The notes below the pieces were generated by a model. The model made no database searches, was not told the origin of the DNA, and worked only from the letters and a program-made list of their open reading frames with translations. From Chrysogorgia sp. JL179-B06 (Eukaryota > Cnidaria > Anthozoa > Scleralcyonacea > Chrysogorgiidae), in contig JAYKKM010000416.1 of the NCBI GenBank assembly GCA_035772405.1, forward strand, positions 1,395,001 to 1,459,000: a stretch of 64,000 nt of DNA. Direction: 5' to 3'. Positions within the stretch are counted from its first letter, which is position 1; every line of letters starts with the position of its first letter. Shown in pieces: positions 1 through 11,044 of the stretch. The position numbers and the translations under genes were made by a program.

Positions 1-48
<48 letters not shown>

Positions 49-210
49 CAAAGTGCAAAGTGAAAAGGTCAGTTATTTTATTTCATCTCGTCTTATTCTG
101 ATGAAGGGCTCCGCTCGAAACGTCAGTATCTCGTTACTAAAAATCGTGGCAGTTTACCACCTTTTCACTTTGCTATATATCCAAAACACTGTCTACGCAG
201 CACTCTACTT
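1..210 (+). repeat. Penelope/retrozyme-type terminal fragment with hammerhead-like motif
   Basis: After a (TA)n tract (1-47) comes a segment shared with 35743-35880 and, in reverse complement, with 55300-55350. It holds CTGATGA at 98-104, a possible 4-bp stem II (GGGC/GCTC, 106-116), GAAA at 117-120 and GTC at 122-124. These are the invariant blocks of a hammerhead ribozyme, but stem III is essentially absent and only about 4 bp of stem I (with one wobble) can pair. The same motif sits in the 3' UTR of the Penelope-like element at 55300-57180, so this is probably a terminal fragment of that family. Whether it cleaves is unknown. Confidence 0.5.
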
Positions 211-212
211 TT

Positions 213-213
213 T

Positions 214-273
<60 letters not shown>
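213..273. repeat. (TA)n microsatellite
   Basis: An uninterrupted alternating TA tract directly follows the hammerhead-like fragment at 1-210. It produces spurious (IY)n reading frames on both strands. Confidence 0.95.
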
Positions 274-275
<2 letters not shown>

Positions 276-508
276 AATCCGAAGCCATTTGTCGCGATGG
301 CAATCCGAATTGCAGCATTAGGTATTTTCCCGAGTGATGATATTCGATGCATTACGGTGCTTCCCTTTGATTCCAACCGATCAATATCGTCCGCGTGAAA
401 AGCATGTCGTTGCCTCAAATGAACAACACATTCACTCACTTTTTTGCCACGAGCTAACGACGTGGATAAAGAAGTTGAAGGCGGAATAAAGACAGGAAAG
501 GAAATTAA

Positions 509-1852
509 ATGAGTGTGGAAGAAGAGAATGCGCAGGCGGCAAAGTCGCGGCCGTGCCGGGTGGGACGATACCTTGGCGTTTTTTTCGCTTTATTATCCGT
601 CGCTTCACTTGTAATACTCACCGTGCTGTACCTAAAACTCGAGAACGATTACGGAACGTTGCGCAAGAAGTTCGATGAAAATGCAAAGGACGAAAGGCTG
701 AAGAGGATAAACTCCGCGAGGAACATGCAAGAACTGACGGACAAGAAACTCAACAACTCCGAACATAATTTACGACGTTATGCAAGCTCACTCGTGAAGA
801 ATTACACTGTATATGAATTGCGTTGGTTTCGAGATAAAATGTCGGGCAAAGTACACGGAATCGACCCTCGGCTAAACACGAGTCTGGGAATGTTTAAGAA
901 TGCATTAGATTCCCTTACTCCTATCGTAGAAAACCTGAGACTCAACCTTACCAGCTTCGCGAATTCCTCTGATTCAAAGATGCGCCGATTTGGACGCTTG
1001 ATTGATAAACTCAAGAATCAGCTTGTTCTAGCCCGGGAGGATCTGACGCACCATAACACCAGCTTCCACACGAAGCTAGAAGAGGCCTTTGGTTCCGCGG
1101 CTTCGTCCACAGTAAACGTTCGGAGGGAGCTATCCACGTTCAGGAATTCCACCAGTTCAAAGATAGGTCAGATAATGACCGACGTGAGTAATACGAACGC
1201 CAACATCGCAAATGTGTTGAAAATGTTGTCCCGTCAAAACGCAAGTCTCGGGACGAAAACTGGTAACACGTTCGCTGCGTTGGCATCGAAGGTGGACGAC
1301 GCGAACAGGAAGGTCGTCAATCTGCGAAATTTTACTACAACGGAGCTTCGGCGACTTCGAGAAGACTTGAACGATACTCGAGAACGACTTCGATGGACGC
1401 GCGACGAGTTCGCCTACTCGAACAGAAGTTTTTATTCACTTCTCCAGGGAGTCGCAAAATCCCAAAGTACCATTGTGAAACAAATGAGCGAAGGAATAAG
1501 GAGTCTTCGAAAGGAGGTGGAAAACAACAAGAAATTCGGCGTCACGCAGGAGAAAACCGTGAGAGAGAAGATTTCGAAAATGAAAGCAGAATTCCAGGAA
1601 TCGTTGAAAGAAAAGACTAGGGAAGCCACTTCTGGTTTGGAAAAGAAAATGAGAAGTAACCAAGAAGGTCTTGAAGAAGAACATCATTCTCAGCAACACG
1701 ACATCTCTGAACTACGGAGGAAGGTGAATGACTTGCAGAATATGATCAAGAAATCGAAAAACAAAGCGGGTGTGGCACGCTTATATGTAAATACGCAATT
1801 AATTTTAATAAGCGCGCTTTTTTGTCTTAATTTGTTTTCGATTCTTATTTAA
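509..1852 (+). CDS. Type II membrane protein with N-glycosylated coiled-coil ectodomain (447 aa)
   Basis: This is an intronless 447-residue ORF. A short charged N-terminus (about residues 1-19) precedes a hydrophobic segment at about 20-42, then a long polar, Lys/Arg/Glu-rich region with heptad-like spacing and about eleven N-X-S/T sequons. This suggests a cytosolic N-terminus, one membrane anchor and an extracellular rod. The last roughly 20 residues are again hydrophobic, so the C-terminus may be a second membrane segment or a GPI-type signal. No collagen, lectin or enzyme domain is visible. The anchor and juxtamembrane part (YLKLEN) resemble YLKLQN in the 195-aa protein at 9986-10573, so both may belong to one family. 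The local composition is less AT-rich than its surroundings, which supports real coding. AATAAA signals lie at about 2125 and 2153. The function is unknown. Confidence 0.7.
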   Translation: MSVEEENAQAAKSRPCRVGRYLGVFFALLSVASLVILTVLYLKLENDYGTLRKKFDENAKDERLKRINSARNMQELTDKKLNNSEHNLRRYASSLVKNYTVYELRWFRDKMSGKVHGIDPRLNTSLGMFKNALDSLTPIVENLRLNLTSFANSSDSKMRRFGRLIDKLKNQLVLAREDLTHHNTSFHTKLEEAFGSAASSTVNVRRELSTFRNSTSSKIGQIMTDVSNTNANIANVLKMLSRQNASLGTKTGNTFAALASKVDDANRKVVNLRNFTTTELRRLREDLNDTRERLRWTRDEFAYSNRSFYSLLQGVAKSQSTIVKQMSEGIRSLRKEVENNKKFGVTQEKTVREKISKMKAEFQESLKEKTREATSGLEKKMRSNQEGLEEEHHSQQHDISELRRKVNDLQNMIKKSKNKAGVARLYVNTQLILISALFCLNLFSILI

Positions 1853-2570
1853 TTAAATACAGCTTTTTGTTAATAATATGGAACTTCAGTCATCAGCTGA
1901 ATATTTTGCCTTCACGTCTGGAGGTGGCGAAAGCAAATGGCCACCTAGAATTAATGTATTGTAAATAGCAATCTCTTCATTAAATCAATGTATCTATAGT
2001 CATTATATCAAGGTATATAATAATACAAAGTCACTCACTATTTGAGAGTATAATATAGTAACTGTCGCATAGGCATGATACATTTTTGCAACCTTCGTTC
2101 TCCAAGCGCGTTCTCCTAACTCAAATAAAATATCTATAGTCCTAGTCCTGAAATAAAGAAATAGTGAAACACTATGGTACACGAAGGAGCATAATTTCTT
2201 TTTTCTGGAGTAATATCAACACGCCTACATTTTTAACTGTAGACTTCTTGAATGTCAAGAGGATCTATACATTCTCTCTTAAACTAGAACAGATATTTTC
2301 ATAATTCTCGATTATTCTCCTGGATTAAAATACGAACAAACAAATTATAGGATTGTAAATTAAGTCACTACATCCCCAGAGCAGACAACGTTATTACTAT
2401 AAAGTCAAGACGTCATGTAGTGTAAGTGTATATCTTTTTCTACTAAAATTATCATAAATAAATGAAAAAGTCAACACGTATAAAGTCCACAGTTTCACTA
2501 GGAAATCGGCCTTCCCTTAGAAAAGTTAAACCTACTACGCACTATTTCCGCAGTACGCCAACCATTTAGA
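1853..2570. other. Intergenic AT-rich DNA, 3' flank of the 447-aa gene
   Basis: No coding region is supported. Candidate AATAAA polyadenylation signals occur near 2125 and 2153. The rest is unremarkable AT-rich sequence. Confidence 0.6.
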
Positions 2571-2571
2571 G

Positions 2572-2688
<117 letters not shown>

Positions 2689-2882
2689 GCTCCTTCACTT
2701 CGGTGTTGTTGAGCGCTCTGTGAAGTAACGTGGGTGTCCTTTCGCAATATTGAGCGCTCTGGCCCCATACGCACTTCACGCTATCTGGATGTTCTGATCG
2801 CCGGTTCTGTCCCACAAGCGGTTGTCAATCACTATCGCAAGTGTATAAGTAGTCCAGCCAGACTCATCCAGATTGTTCCAAA

Positions 2883-2928
2883 CTACACTGATGAGCTGTG
2901 GTACTACAGCGAAACACGTATCTGTTGA
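2883..2928 (+). ncRNA. Hammerhead ribozyme motif, unit 1
   Basis: CTGATGA is at 2888-2894. Stem II is GCTGT/ACAGC (2895-2899 with 2906-2910), followed by GAAA at 2911-2914 and an NUH-type site (ATC, 2920-2922). Stem I pairs ACA before the core with TGT after the site and continues with one mismatch. The stem III palindrome CACGTA leaves no loop, so activity would probably need a dimeric form. Activity is not proven. Confidence 0.6.
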
Positions 2929-3162
2929 TTGAACTATATTTACGCTCCTTCACTTCGGTGTTGTTGAGCGCTCTGTGAAGTAACGTTGGGTGTCCTTTCG
3001 CAATAATGCAACGCTCGCTACCATTGTGGCAGTTTGAGCGCTCTGGCCCCATGCGCACTTCACGCTATCTGGATGTTCTGATCGCCGGTTCTGTCCCACA
3101 AGCGGTGCCAATGACAATCCAAGTGTATAATAGTCCAGCCAGACTCATCCAGATTGTTCCAA

Positions 3163-3200
3163 GCTACACTGATGAGCTATGGTACAGCGAAACACGTGGA
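3163..3200 (+). ncRNA. Hammerhead ribozyme motif, unit 2, truncated
   Basis: CTGATGA at 3169-3175, a GCT/AGC stem II, GAAA at 3189-3192 and CACGTG are present. The sequence then diverges before the expected TC cleavage dinucleotide, so this copy is probably inactive. Confidence 0.5.
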
Positions 3201-3219
3201 GTGAGGTGCGGTATTGCGG

Positions 3220-4383
3220 AATATCAAAATATCAAGTACTTATATATGATTTTGATATATCATGATATTTCTTAATGTTTCCTGTACTTAGTATTGATAA
3301 TATCATGATATATCAAAAGTGATATAAGTACTTGATATTATGATATTCTCAACGACTAAAATATCATGATATTTTGATATTATCAAATGGGGTGTTTTGA
3401 TAATATCAAAGTGAAATATCAAAATATTAATTGTGTTTAAACTATGGTTTGATATTGTGATATATCATGATATCATAATATCATGATATTTTGATATTAT
3501 CAAATGGTGTTTTGATAATATCAAAGTGAAATATCAAAATAGTAATTATGTTTAAACTATGGTTTGATATTGTGATATATCATGATATTATCATAATATC
3601 ATGATATTTTGATATTATCAAATGGTGTTTTGATAATATCAAAGTGAAATATCAAAATATTAATTGTGTTTTAAACTATGGTTTGATATTGTGATATATC
3701 ATGATATTATCATAATATCATGATATTTTGATATTATCAAATGGTGTTTTGATAATATCAAAGTGAAATATCAAAATATTAATTGTGTTTAAACTATGGT
3801 TTGATATTGTGATATATCATGATATTATCATAATATCATGATATTTTGATATTATCAAATGGTGTTTTGATAATATCAAAGTGAAATATCAAAATAGTAA
3901 TTATGTTTAAACTATGGTTTGATATTGTGATATATCATGATATTATCATAATATCATGATATTTTGATATTATCAAATGGTGTTTTGATAATATCAAAGT
4001 GAAATATCAAAATATTAATTGTGTTTAAACTATGGTTTGATATTGTGATATATCATGATATTATCATAATATCATGATATTTTGATATTATCAAATGGTG
4101 TTTTGATAATATCAAAGTGAAATATCAAAATATTAATTGTGTTTAAACTATGGTTTGATATTGTGATATATCATGATATTATCATAATATCATGATATTT
4201 TGATATTATCAAATGGTGTTTTGATAATATCAAAGTGAAATATCAAAATAGTAATTATGTTTAAACTATGGTTTGATATTGTGATATATCATGATATTAT
4301 CATAATATCATGATATTTTGATATTATCAAATGGTGTTTTGATAATATCAAAAGTGAAATATCAAAATATTAATTGTGTTTAA
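3220..4383 (+). repeat. 118-bp palindrome-rich AT satellite (left array)
   Basis: The landmark AAACTATGG recurs at 3439, 3554, 3673, 3791, 3909, 4027, 4145 and 4263, with a spacing mostly of 118 bp. Each monomer carries self-complementary blocks such as TTTGATATTATCAAA and TTTGATAATATCAAA, plus many ATATCATGATAT-type palindromes, so single strands could form serial hairpins. The array is interrupted at TTAA (4380-4383) by a 2-kb element and resumes at 6439. Confidence 0.9.
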
Positions 4384-6438
4384 GGCGGGGGTACACATGA
4401 ATTTTGACTCAAATGGTAATTTTCTTTTTTTTGAAGAATTAAAATCTTTGAAGCCTACTTAATTATCTCTATTGCATTTTATTTGTGAAGCGTTCGAAAA
4501 AATTCAGTTTTCTCCTTGATTTCCTCAGTTTTTAGATAAACCGCGTGGGAAAAGTACTGGGAACGAGGTTGTTGTTTGGTCACTAGAGCATAATGGCTTC
4601 TCGTGGCAGGACGTATTTGTACGTTTCTGTTGTGTGAAAGCCTGAAAGGACTTAACTATCGGTAACCAGCTGGGTAAAGACATCATAAAGTCTCGTGATC
4701 CCGATCCTTTTCACACGAAGAACTGTGTGATATAAGTACTGCGCGATTCGTGTCGTCTTTTCCTGTTCGTTAGAGACACTGTCGTGGCAATATTGGGAGG
4801 CTGGTTTTAAGTCCGTCTCGGGGCAAGTAAAAATGTGTAAATTTAACTTCATATATGTGAAATAGATGTATTGAAGTATGGCTCTAGTATTTCGAAATGT
4901 TTGAATGGTGACTTTGCCCCGAGACTTATATAGGTTTGCTGTTTTGTAGGACGGTTGGTTGGGTGCTGTCCAATTTTCCAAATATATCCCACAATGCACT
5001 AGGGTCGTAATGGCAATTGAAAAGCAGGTCGTGTCCCTCCTGGCAATCTCACTCACAGGCTATCTCATTCTCTGATTATGAGCATGGTCTAAAATAGCAT
5101 AAATGGTCCAAAATATCATTGGATCTGTTAATTGTAAACAGTTAGATGTCTCCTGCTTCATATGTGACTCCCGAAGGGCATCTTCGCGACGAGTTCGCAT
5201 CAGCTCGATCGCTTGCCGGCGTTTTTAAGCCATGCCAAATACTATATATAGCGATACTATTCAAAAGCATCGCATTTAATCATGCACTCACTACTGATTT
5301 ACCATTCCACGCCATTTCTGAAAGCCCTGTTCGTCTCTTCATGTATATTGATAAAATATTGACAAAATTAAAACAACTTCGTATTATGCGTGCGAAAATG
5401 AGCCTTCTCCATCTAACATTAATGTAAGCGGAATGCCATTGACCATTTAGAACCTTTTTATAATATATATTTTAACTTTATCTCCATTTTTCTCAGAATG
5501 TGCTTTCTGCGTGTTTGAGAAAGAATATCTTGAGAAGAATTTAACCAATTGACTTGAAATTTTCAGTATTAATCCCTATAGTTTTATATGGTTTGCATAA
5601 CAGCCCTGGATGGATTCATTGTAAAAAAGTCAGCATTTTTAGGTTAACTCCCCCCTTAATTTTCAGCAAATTACATTTTTGCGTCAAATTTGGGAGAAAA
5701 ACACTTTTCTCGAAAAAGTGTTTTTCTCACTCAAAACAGTGATAACTTTTAAAATAACAGTCCGATTGCTCTAAAAATGGTTTTATTGCGTTCTGCACCT
5801 AAGACAGCATATTTTGGTTAACTGGGATAACTTTTAGTTTCCAAATGCCACATGAATTACAATATAAACTATATTTATTGACTTTTAATGTTGTTCACTA
5901 ACTTTAAAGTCGATTTTCTAGAAACGCGGATTTTCTGCGGTTGAGAAAGGATATCTCATAAAGTATTTAATCAAATGAGCTGAAATTTTCTGTGCTTTTT
6001 CTCCCATTGGTGTTTTGTGGGATGAGCATAGAACTTTTTCATATCTTGTCTAGAAGTAAATTTATTGTAGAATATGTTCCCCATAAAACTTATGTGAAAT
6101 TTGAAGTGCTGCTGTGGCCGCTATTTTTATCACACAAAAAAGTTCTATGCTCATCCCGGACAATGATGCCCATACTACCTAGAACTGCAATAACTTTAAC
6201 AATTCTGGCAATTTACAACCAGATATCTTTTCTCATTCATGCCTTGGTTTTGCACAGCATGTGTCCAACTTACTCGGCCGGTGTTGGGTTACAAACAACT
6301 TTTGGAAAAAATGATCATGATTTTTAGAATCTGTGAATCATAAGCTTTCACCAATATATAGTTTTATATTGTTATTGTAAATATTGTAGATATTACAGTT
6401 ATTTGAAAATACAGCCTATTTTCATGTGTACCCCCGCC
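4384..6438. mobile_element. Non-autonomous TTAA-type (piggyBac-like) element, 2055 bp
   Basis: The left end GGCGGGGGTACACATGAA and its inverted complement at the right end (to 6438) form an 18-bp terminal inverted repeat. TTAA flanks both sides (4380-4383, 6439-6442), while intact neighbouring satellite monomers carry a single TTAA at that site, giving an empty-site comparison. A TTAA duplication is the hallmark of the piggyBac superfamily. No transposase is recognisable; the ORFs inside (longest 134 aa at 4652-5056, minus) match nothing I know. Confidence 0.8.
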
Positions 6439-6542
6439 TTAAACTATGGTTTGATATTGTGATATATCATGATATTATCATAATATCATGATATTTTGAT
6501 ATTATCAAATGGTGTTTTGATAATATCAAAGTGAAATAAAAC
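6439..6542 (+). repeat. 118-bp satellite, resumed after the TTAA element
   Basis: The monomer split at TTAA continues here (AAACTATGG at 6441) for roughly one unit and then fades. Confidence 0.85.
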
Positions 6543-7319
6543 CTAACTGCTAACACTAAAACTTGAACCAATCGAAACAGTAAACCCTATTGTAATATTT
6601 AACGCAGTATTGTATAATTTATAGTGGGGACTGTGATGGTTTTTACGTTAAAGTACATGCGAGACAGTATTATATTATACCGATGTATATATTTCAAGCG
6701 CTATTTATATGTCGCGCTTGATCTTTATTATACTATTATACTATTACAAGTAAGAATTCTATGCAAGCGATATTAAATATTTTGAACACAGTTCTATATA
6801 TTACATAGTTAGTACTTCAGTTGGCGTTATGATGTCTCCTTACGACACATTTTGCGCTTGTCGTATTCTTTTCACATCGACTTTGTGCCTTTTGTCCCCA
6901 AATATAAAGTAAACACATGGTAATTCAATGCCGACGATTTAGAGTTTCATTTTGACAGTGATGATGATGACGACGACGACGATCATTTCGAGCTGCTGCT
7001 ACATAACTTGTGTTACTTTTATAGAAATTTGAAGCGGTATAACTTGAACTTTTAAGTCGCGCCGGGTTTTTTAATAACGTTTCACATGGAATGGATTGTT
7101 TTTGGAATGGTTCTCTGGCCAAAATCAGAAATCTTCTTTATTTGTTATTGTTTTTGCACTTGCGATATTAAGCAAAACGTCGAGCAATAAATTTGCGTTT
7201 TGAAACGTTTTTTCTATCCCGCTTATTAGCCCTGCCGGTTATAAACCGCCGGTTATAATCCCACTCAAAAACGAAGTTGTATTATTATAAGCGGGATTCT
7301 ACCGTATTATATGACTAGT
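6543..7319. other. Intergenic, no gene seen
   Basis: AT-rich sequence without a supported gene. A short GAT/GAC-rich run lies near 6957-6984. Confidence 0.5.
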
Positions 7320-8080
7320 CAATGTGAATAAAGTTGTTCGCGAAGACACGACTACGGGGTTTTATCATAGAACGAGGCAACAATTATACATTATATCGTA
7401 GAACGAGGCAACACTAATATATTATATCACAGTCAATATTAAATATGACCACGGGGTTTTATCGTAGAACGAGGCAACAACACATTATATCACAGTGAAT
7501 AGTACTAGTTGTTCTGGAAGACACGACTACGGACATTACGGGGTTTTATAGCCGTCAATGTGAATAGAGTTGTTCGGCAACAATATATTGATATCACAGT
7601 CAATGTGAATAAAGTTGTTTGCGAAGAGAGCGACTACGGGGTTTTACCGTAGAACGAGGCAACGATATATTATATTATATCACAGTGAATAGTAAAGTTG
7701 TTCGCGAAGACACGACTACGCCACGGGGTTTTATCGCCGTCAATGTGAATAGAGTTGTTCGCAATAACACGACTACAGTCTACGGGGTTTTATAGTAGAA
7801 CGAGGCAACACTAACATATTATATCACAGTCAACAGTAAAGTTGTTCGCGAAGACACGACTACGCCACGTGTACCACGTACGCTACATTATCGCCGTCAA
7901 TGTGAATAGAGTTGTTCGGCAACAATATATTGATATCACAGTCAATTATGTGAATAAAGTTGTTTGCGAAGAGAGCGACTACGGGGTTAGACACAGCAAC
8001 CCATGTCAAGATTAGTGTGCTGCCTACGGCAGCAACAATATATAATGCGTGTTTTTTATAGAACGAGGCAATGATATATT
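7320..8080 (+). repeat. Degenerate tandem repeat (ACTACGGGGTTTTAT / GAACGAGGCAAC family)
   Basis: The phrases GTGAATAAAGTTGTT, CGACTACGGGGTTTTA and AGAACGAGGCAACA recur many times with variable spacing and order, so this is a decayed complex tandem array. A short GCTGCC/GGCAGC piece (about 8000-8035), also seen near 11018 and 53083, is embedded in it. No coding potential. Confidence 0.7.
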
Positions 8081-8274
8081 TGATAATCTCATAATATGAT
8101 GATTTTATGTTGTGATATATCAGATAATGAAAGTGTTTAGGTGATTATTTTATGCGGTTAGTGGTAATATAATAATAATGTGATAATATCATGATATATC
8201 AAAATATATTCCTGCTTTCTGTTGTTCAATTTAATATCTGACCTATCGCACGTACGTATTATATGTTTTTTAAA

Positions 8275-8870
8275 ATAATATAAAAATATCATGATATTTT
8301 GATATCATGATATATCACAATATCAATCCATAGTCTAAACACAATTAATATTTTGATATTTCACTTTGATATAATCAAAACACCATTTGATAATATCAAA
8401 ATATCATGATATTATGATAATATCATGATATATCACAATATCAAACCAGTTTAAACACTATTTTAGTCTTTTGATGTTTCACTTTGGTATTATGAAAACA
8501 CCATTTGATAATATCAAAATAATATATTTGGACTTGATATTTTGATAATATCACAATATCAAACCAGTTTAAACACTATTTTAGTCTTTTGATATTTCAC
8601 TTTGATATTATCAAAACACCATTTGATAATATCAAAATAATTTGATATCAAAATATTTTGATATTGGACTTGATATTTTGATAATGTATCATAATAATGT
8701 GATAATATCAATTTAATGATATTGAGTTTGATATTTTTGATATTGTTACGGTTTGATATTTTTGATATTATGATGGTTTGATAATATCAAAATATTTTGA
8801 TATTGGACTTGATATTTTGATAATGTGATAATATCAATTAAATGATATTATGTTTGATATTTTGATATTC
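8275..8870 (-). repeat. 118-bp satellite, inverted right array
   Basis: This is the reverse-complement orientation of the satellite at 3220-6542, for example ACACAATTAATATTTTGATATT then CACCATTTGATAATATC. It is more divergent and partly rearranged. With the left array it makes a large inverted arrangement around 6543-8274. Confidence 0.8.
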
Positions 8871-8903
8871 TGCAATCCCGCACCTTAGTGAACACGTGTC
8901 TGT

Positions 8904-8905
<2 letters not shown>

Positions 8906-8992
<87 letters not shown>
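8906..8992. repeat. (TA)n microsatellite after a hammerhead-tail fragment
   Basis: The tract follows AACACGTGTCTGTAGA (8891-8906), the typical 3' end of the hammerhead unit. Confidence 0.95.
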
Positions 8993-8995
<3 letters not shown>

Positions 8996-9017
8996 AAAAT
9001 CGCGACCCATATCGCGA

Positions 9018-9355
9018 AACATGTGTCTGTAGATTGAATATTAGACTTGTTCCAAGTCTGCCTCTTGATGTTTCAAGACGGGTTTGTTTCGAGACGGGTT
9101 TTAATGTTTTGGTGGCAACAACAATGCGGCGGGCGAGCGAGCGGGCGAGAGAAAACACGCGGGAGAGAAAATGCTGCGGGCGAGATCTCCCGTGGTTTTT
9201 CTCTCGCCCGGCGCCGCATTGTTGTTGAAACCAAAACATAAACCCATCTCGAAACAAACCCGTCTCAAATAAACCCGTCTCGAAACACCAAGAGGCAGAC
9301 TTGGAGCAAGTCTAATTGAATATATATAGTTCAATCTATACAGACACGTGTTTCT
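9018..9355. repeat. Fold-back element with inverted hammerhead 3' ends
   Basis: Long imperfect inverted repeat. GAAACATGTGTCTGTAGATTG (9018 on) and AGACTTG...CCTCTTG on the left reappear inverted as CAAGAGGCAGACTTGG and CAATCTATACAGACACGTG on the right (to about 9353). The centre is GC-rich and itself palindromic (GCGGCGGGCGAGC against its inverted form). Reading frames here are shadows. Confidence 0.75.
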
Positions 9356-9985
9356 CTCTACCACATGACAACCTTTACCCCGGGTCTTATTTCCGCTCCC
9401 CGTCCGCCGCAGAGATAAGACACTGGGTACGCAGATAGCGTGATGAAGGCATGTGGCCACAATGGTGTATATAGAGAGGTATACAAGGACTACTTTTCAA
9501 CTATCGCAACTCTTGAAGTTTGAACCTTAATTATTTTGAAGCATTTTTAGCTGCGATTACCCGTAGCACTATTGATTATTGAGTATTGATTACACCATTG
9601 TGTCAGAGATTACGTCCAGGGTATTCCCCCAAAGTCATCATGACATACGCGGGTACCTCTCGTACTAACGAACGATGCACCAGATTGCACGCACCAAATC
9701 AGAACAGTAACAACAGTTTAATCATATTTATTGATTGATTGATTATTTACAGTTCGTATATGAATGATCGCTAGCTTCTATACAAAATCATAAAAAGAAC
9801 ATATATACCTTTGATTTATAAGTATCTATATATATAACGTTTTCTTGAAAATAACCTTTTAATATAAATCAAATTGTAAAGTGCATAAATAACTGTCTTT
9901 TTACATTTTCAAGTTAGCATACCGGCAATACGTTCAGGCAGAGGGATAATAATGTAGCTGTAGATGGACATTGGGCATTGCACTC
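9356..9985. other. 3' flank of the 195-aa gene; start of segmental duplication copy A
   Basis: From about 9435 (CAGATAGCGTGATGA) the sequence is shared with 14870 onward. No extra gene is seen; the AT-rich part holds the likely 3' UTR of the minus-strand gene. Confidence 0.6.
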
Positions 9986-10573
9986 TTAATTGTCGGTTCC
10001 ATTCAGCTTGAACTCTTCAAAATACTGGTGCAATTGACTTGACTCTTCACTGATTTCAAAATACTTTCGATCCATCTTGAAAATATTCAAGATATTTTTC
10101 TCGTGGCCAGATGTAATAGTTTTAATGTCTTTCGATGTCTTCCGTAGTAACACTACGGACCTGTTTGCCTTGAGAATCAGACGTTTCTGGCGCGTTGACT
10201 GCTTCCGGAGATCACACAGTAATAATCTGTTCACTTGTATGGATTTCGAGTTGTTCTTCATCCCGGTGCGAACTATCGCCAACATGGAGTTGTGGTTTTT
10301 GTGCATTATTCGAAGATCAATTTCTATTTGTTCTAGCTTGGAATACAACCACGCATTTGATAGCTCTCGTCGTCTTTGTTTGGATATGTTGGCTGGATTG
10401 TTGCTTTCATGTGCGTCAAGACGTTTGTTTATGTTTTGAAGCTTCAAATAAATATAAATGAATAACACTGAACAACAAAGGCTCACTAGTACTAAAAGAA
10501 TACGTGGCATCGCAGCAACGAGCTTCTCGAACGCAGACTGGTTCTTCATATACGTTATGATATCCTTCACCAT
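9986..10573 (-). CDS. Small type II membrane protein with coiled-coil ectodomain (195 aa, copy A)
   Basis: This is a 195-residue intronless ORF. Residues 1-23 are polar, 24-43 form a strongly hydrophobic segment, and the remainder is Lys/Arg/Glu/Leu-rich and probably coiled-coil, with four N-X-S/T sequons (NIS, NNS, NRS, NGT). The layout implies a cytosolic N-terminus and an extracellular rod. It repeats the design of the 447-aa protein at 509-1852, including a YLKLQN juxtamembrane motif. A near-identical but frameshifted copy lies at 15376-16013. The ORF ends LNGTDN, whereas copy B lacks the stop codon region and reads further. No known domain is recognised. The start was chosen as the first Met and is conserved in both copies. 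Confidence 0.6.
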   Translation of the reverse strand: MVKDIITYMKNQSAFEKLVAAMPRILLVLVSLCCSVLFIYIYLKLQNINKRLDAHESNNPANISKQRRRELSNAWLYSKLEQIEIDLRIMHKNHNSMLAIVRTGMKNNSKSIQVNRLLLCDLRKQSTRQKRLILKANRSVVLLRKTSKDIKTITSGHEKNILNIFKMDRKYFEISEESSQLHQYFEEFKLNGTDN

Positions 10574-10759
10574 CCTGTTTTACGTCTTTTAAGCACAAGG
10601 TTTCAGCTAGCTACCGCAAACAACAGTTCGCAGTGAACAACTGTTGAAGGTTGGCCGGTGGATATGGAAAATGTCTGCCTGTAATACACGCGTAGAGCAC
10701 TGATTGGCCAGAAGAACCAGAAAGGTCAATAATTTCTTGGTATTCCCAGAAAGATGACA

Positions 10760-11044
10760 TCATTGTTTTAAGGTGGCATTTTGCAGCGTGTAAACAAAAC
10801 ATGGTGCGTTATTCTGATGTCTATAAGCGGCTATACGATCCTTCACCTTCGCGTAGCAATACATGAGTAACTTCGATAGGTTAATGCGGTTGCTCGCGCG
10901 GCGTTTCTCTCCGAGAACTAGATTAATTTCGTCGAGGCTGCAGCCTAAATCAAGATAACATATCAATTCGGCTTTGGGGGCTTCCCCAAATCTGCGTGCG
11001 CAGGAATTTCGTAATTGCTGCCTCCCTGAGGGGAGGCAGCACAC
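10760..11044 (-). CDS. Hypothetical ORF upstream of copy A gene (94 aa)
   Basis: This 94-aa ORF sits about 190 bp upstream of the 195-aa gene on the same strand. Its C-terminal 68 residues are repeated almost unchanged at 16199-16405, which may only reflect the recent duplication. It could be an exon of a larger gene or 5' UTR sequence. The first residues overlap a GCTGCC-type repeat absent from copy B, so the start is unreliable. Not recognised. Confidence 0.25.
   Translation of the reverse strand: MCCLPSGRQQLRNSCARRFGEAPKAELICYLDLGCSLDEINLVLGEKRRASNRINLSKLLMYCYAKVKDRIAAYRHQNNAPCFVYTLQNATLKQ

Noticed and set aside
4652..5056. 134-aa ORF as a piggyBac transposase
   Set aside because: Too short and no DDD or Cys-rich C-terminal motif; the element appears non-autonomous.
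3220..8870. CRISPR array
   Set aside because: Regular 118-bp repeats have no unique spacers and the context is eukaryotic.
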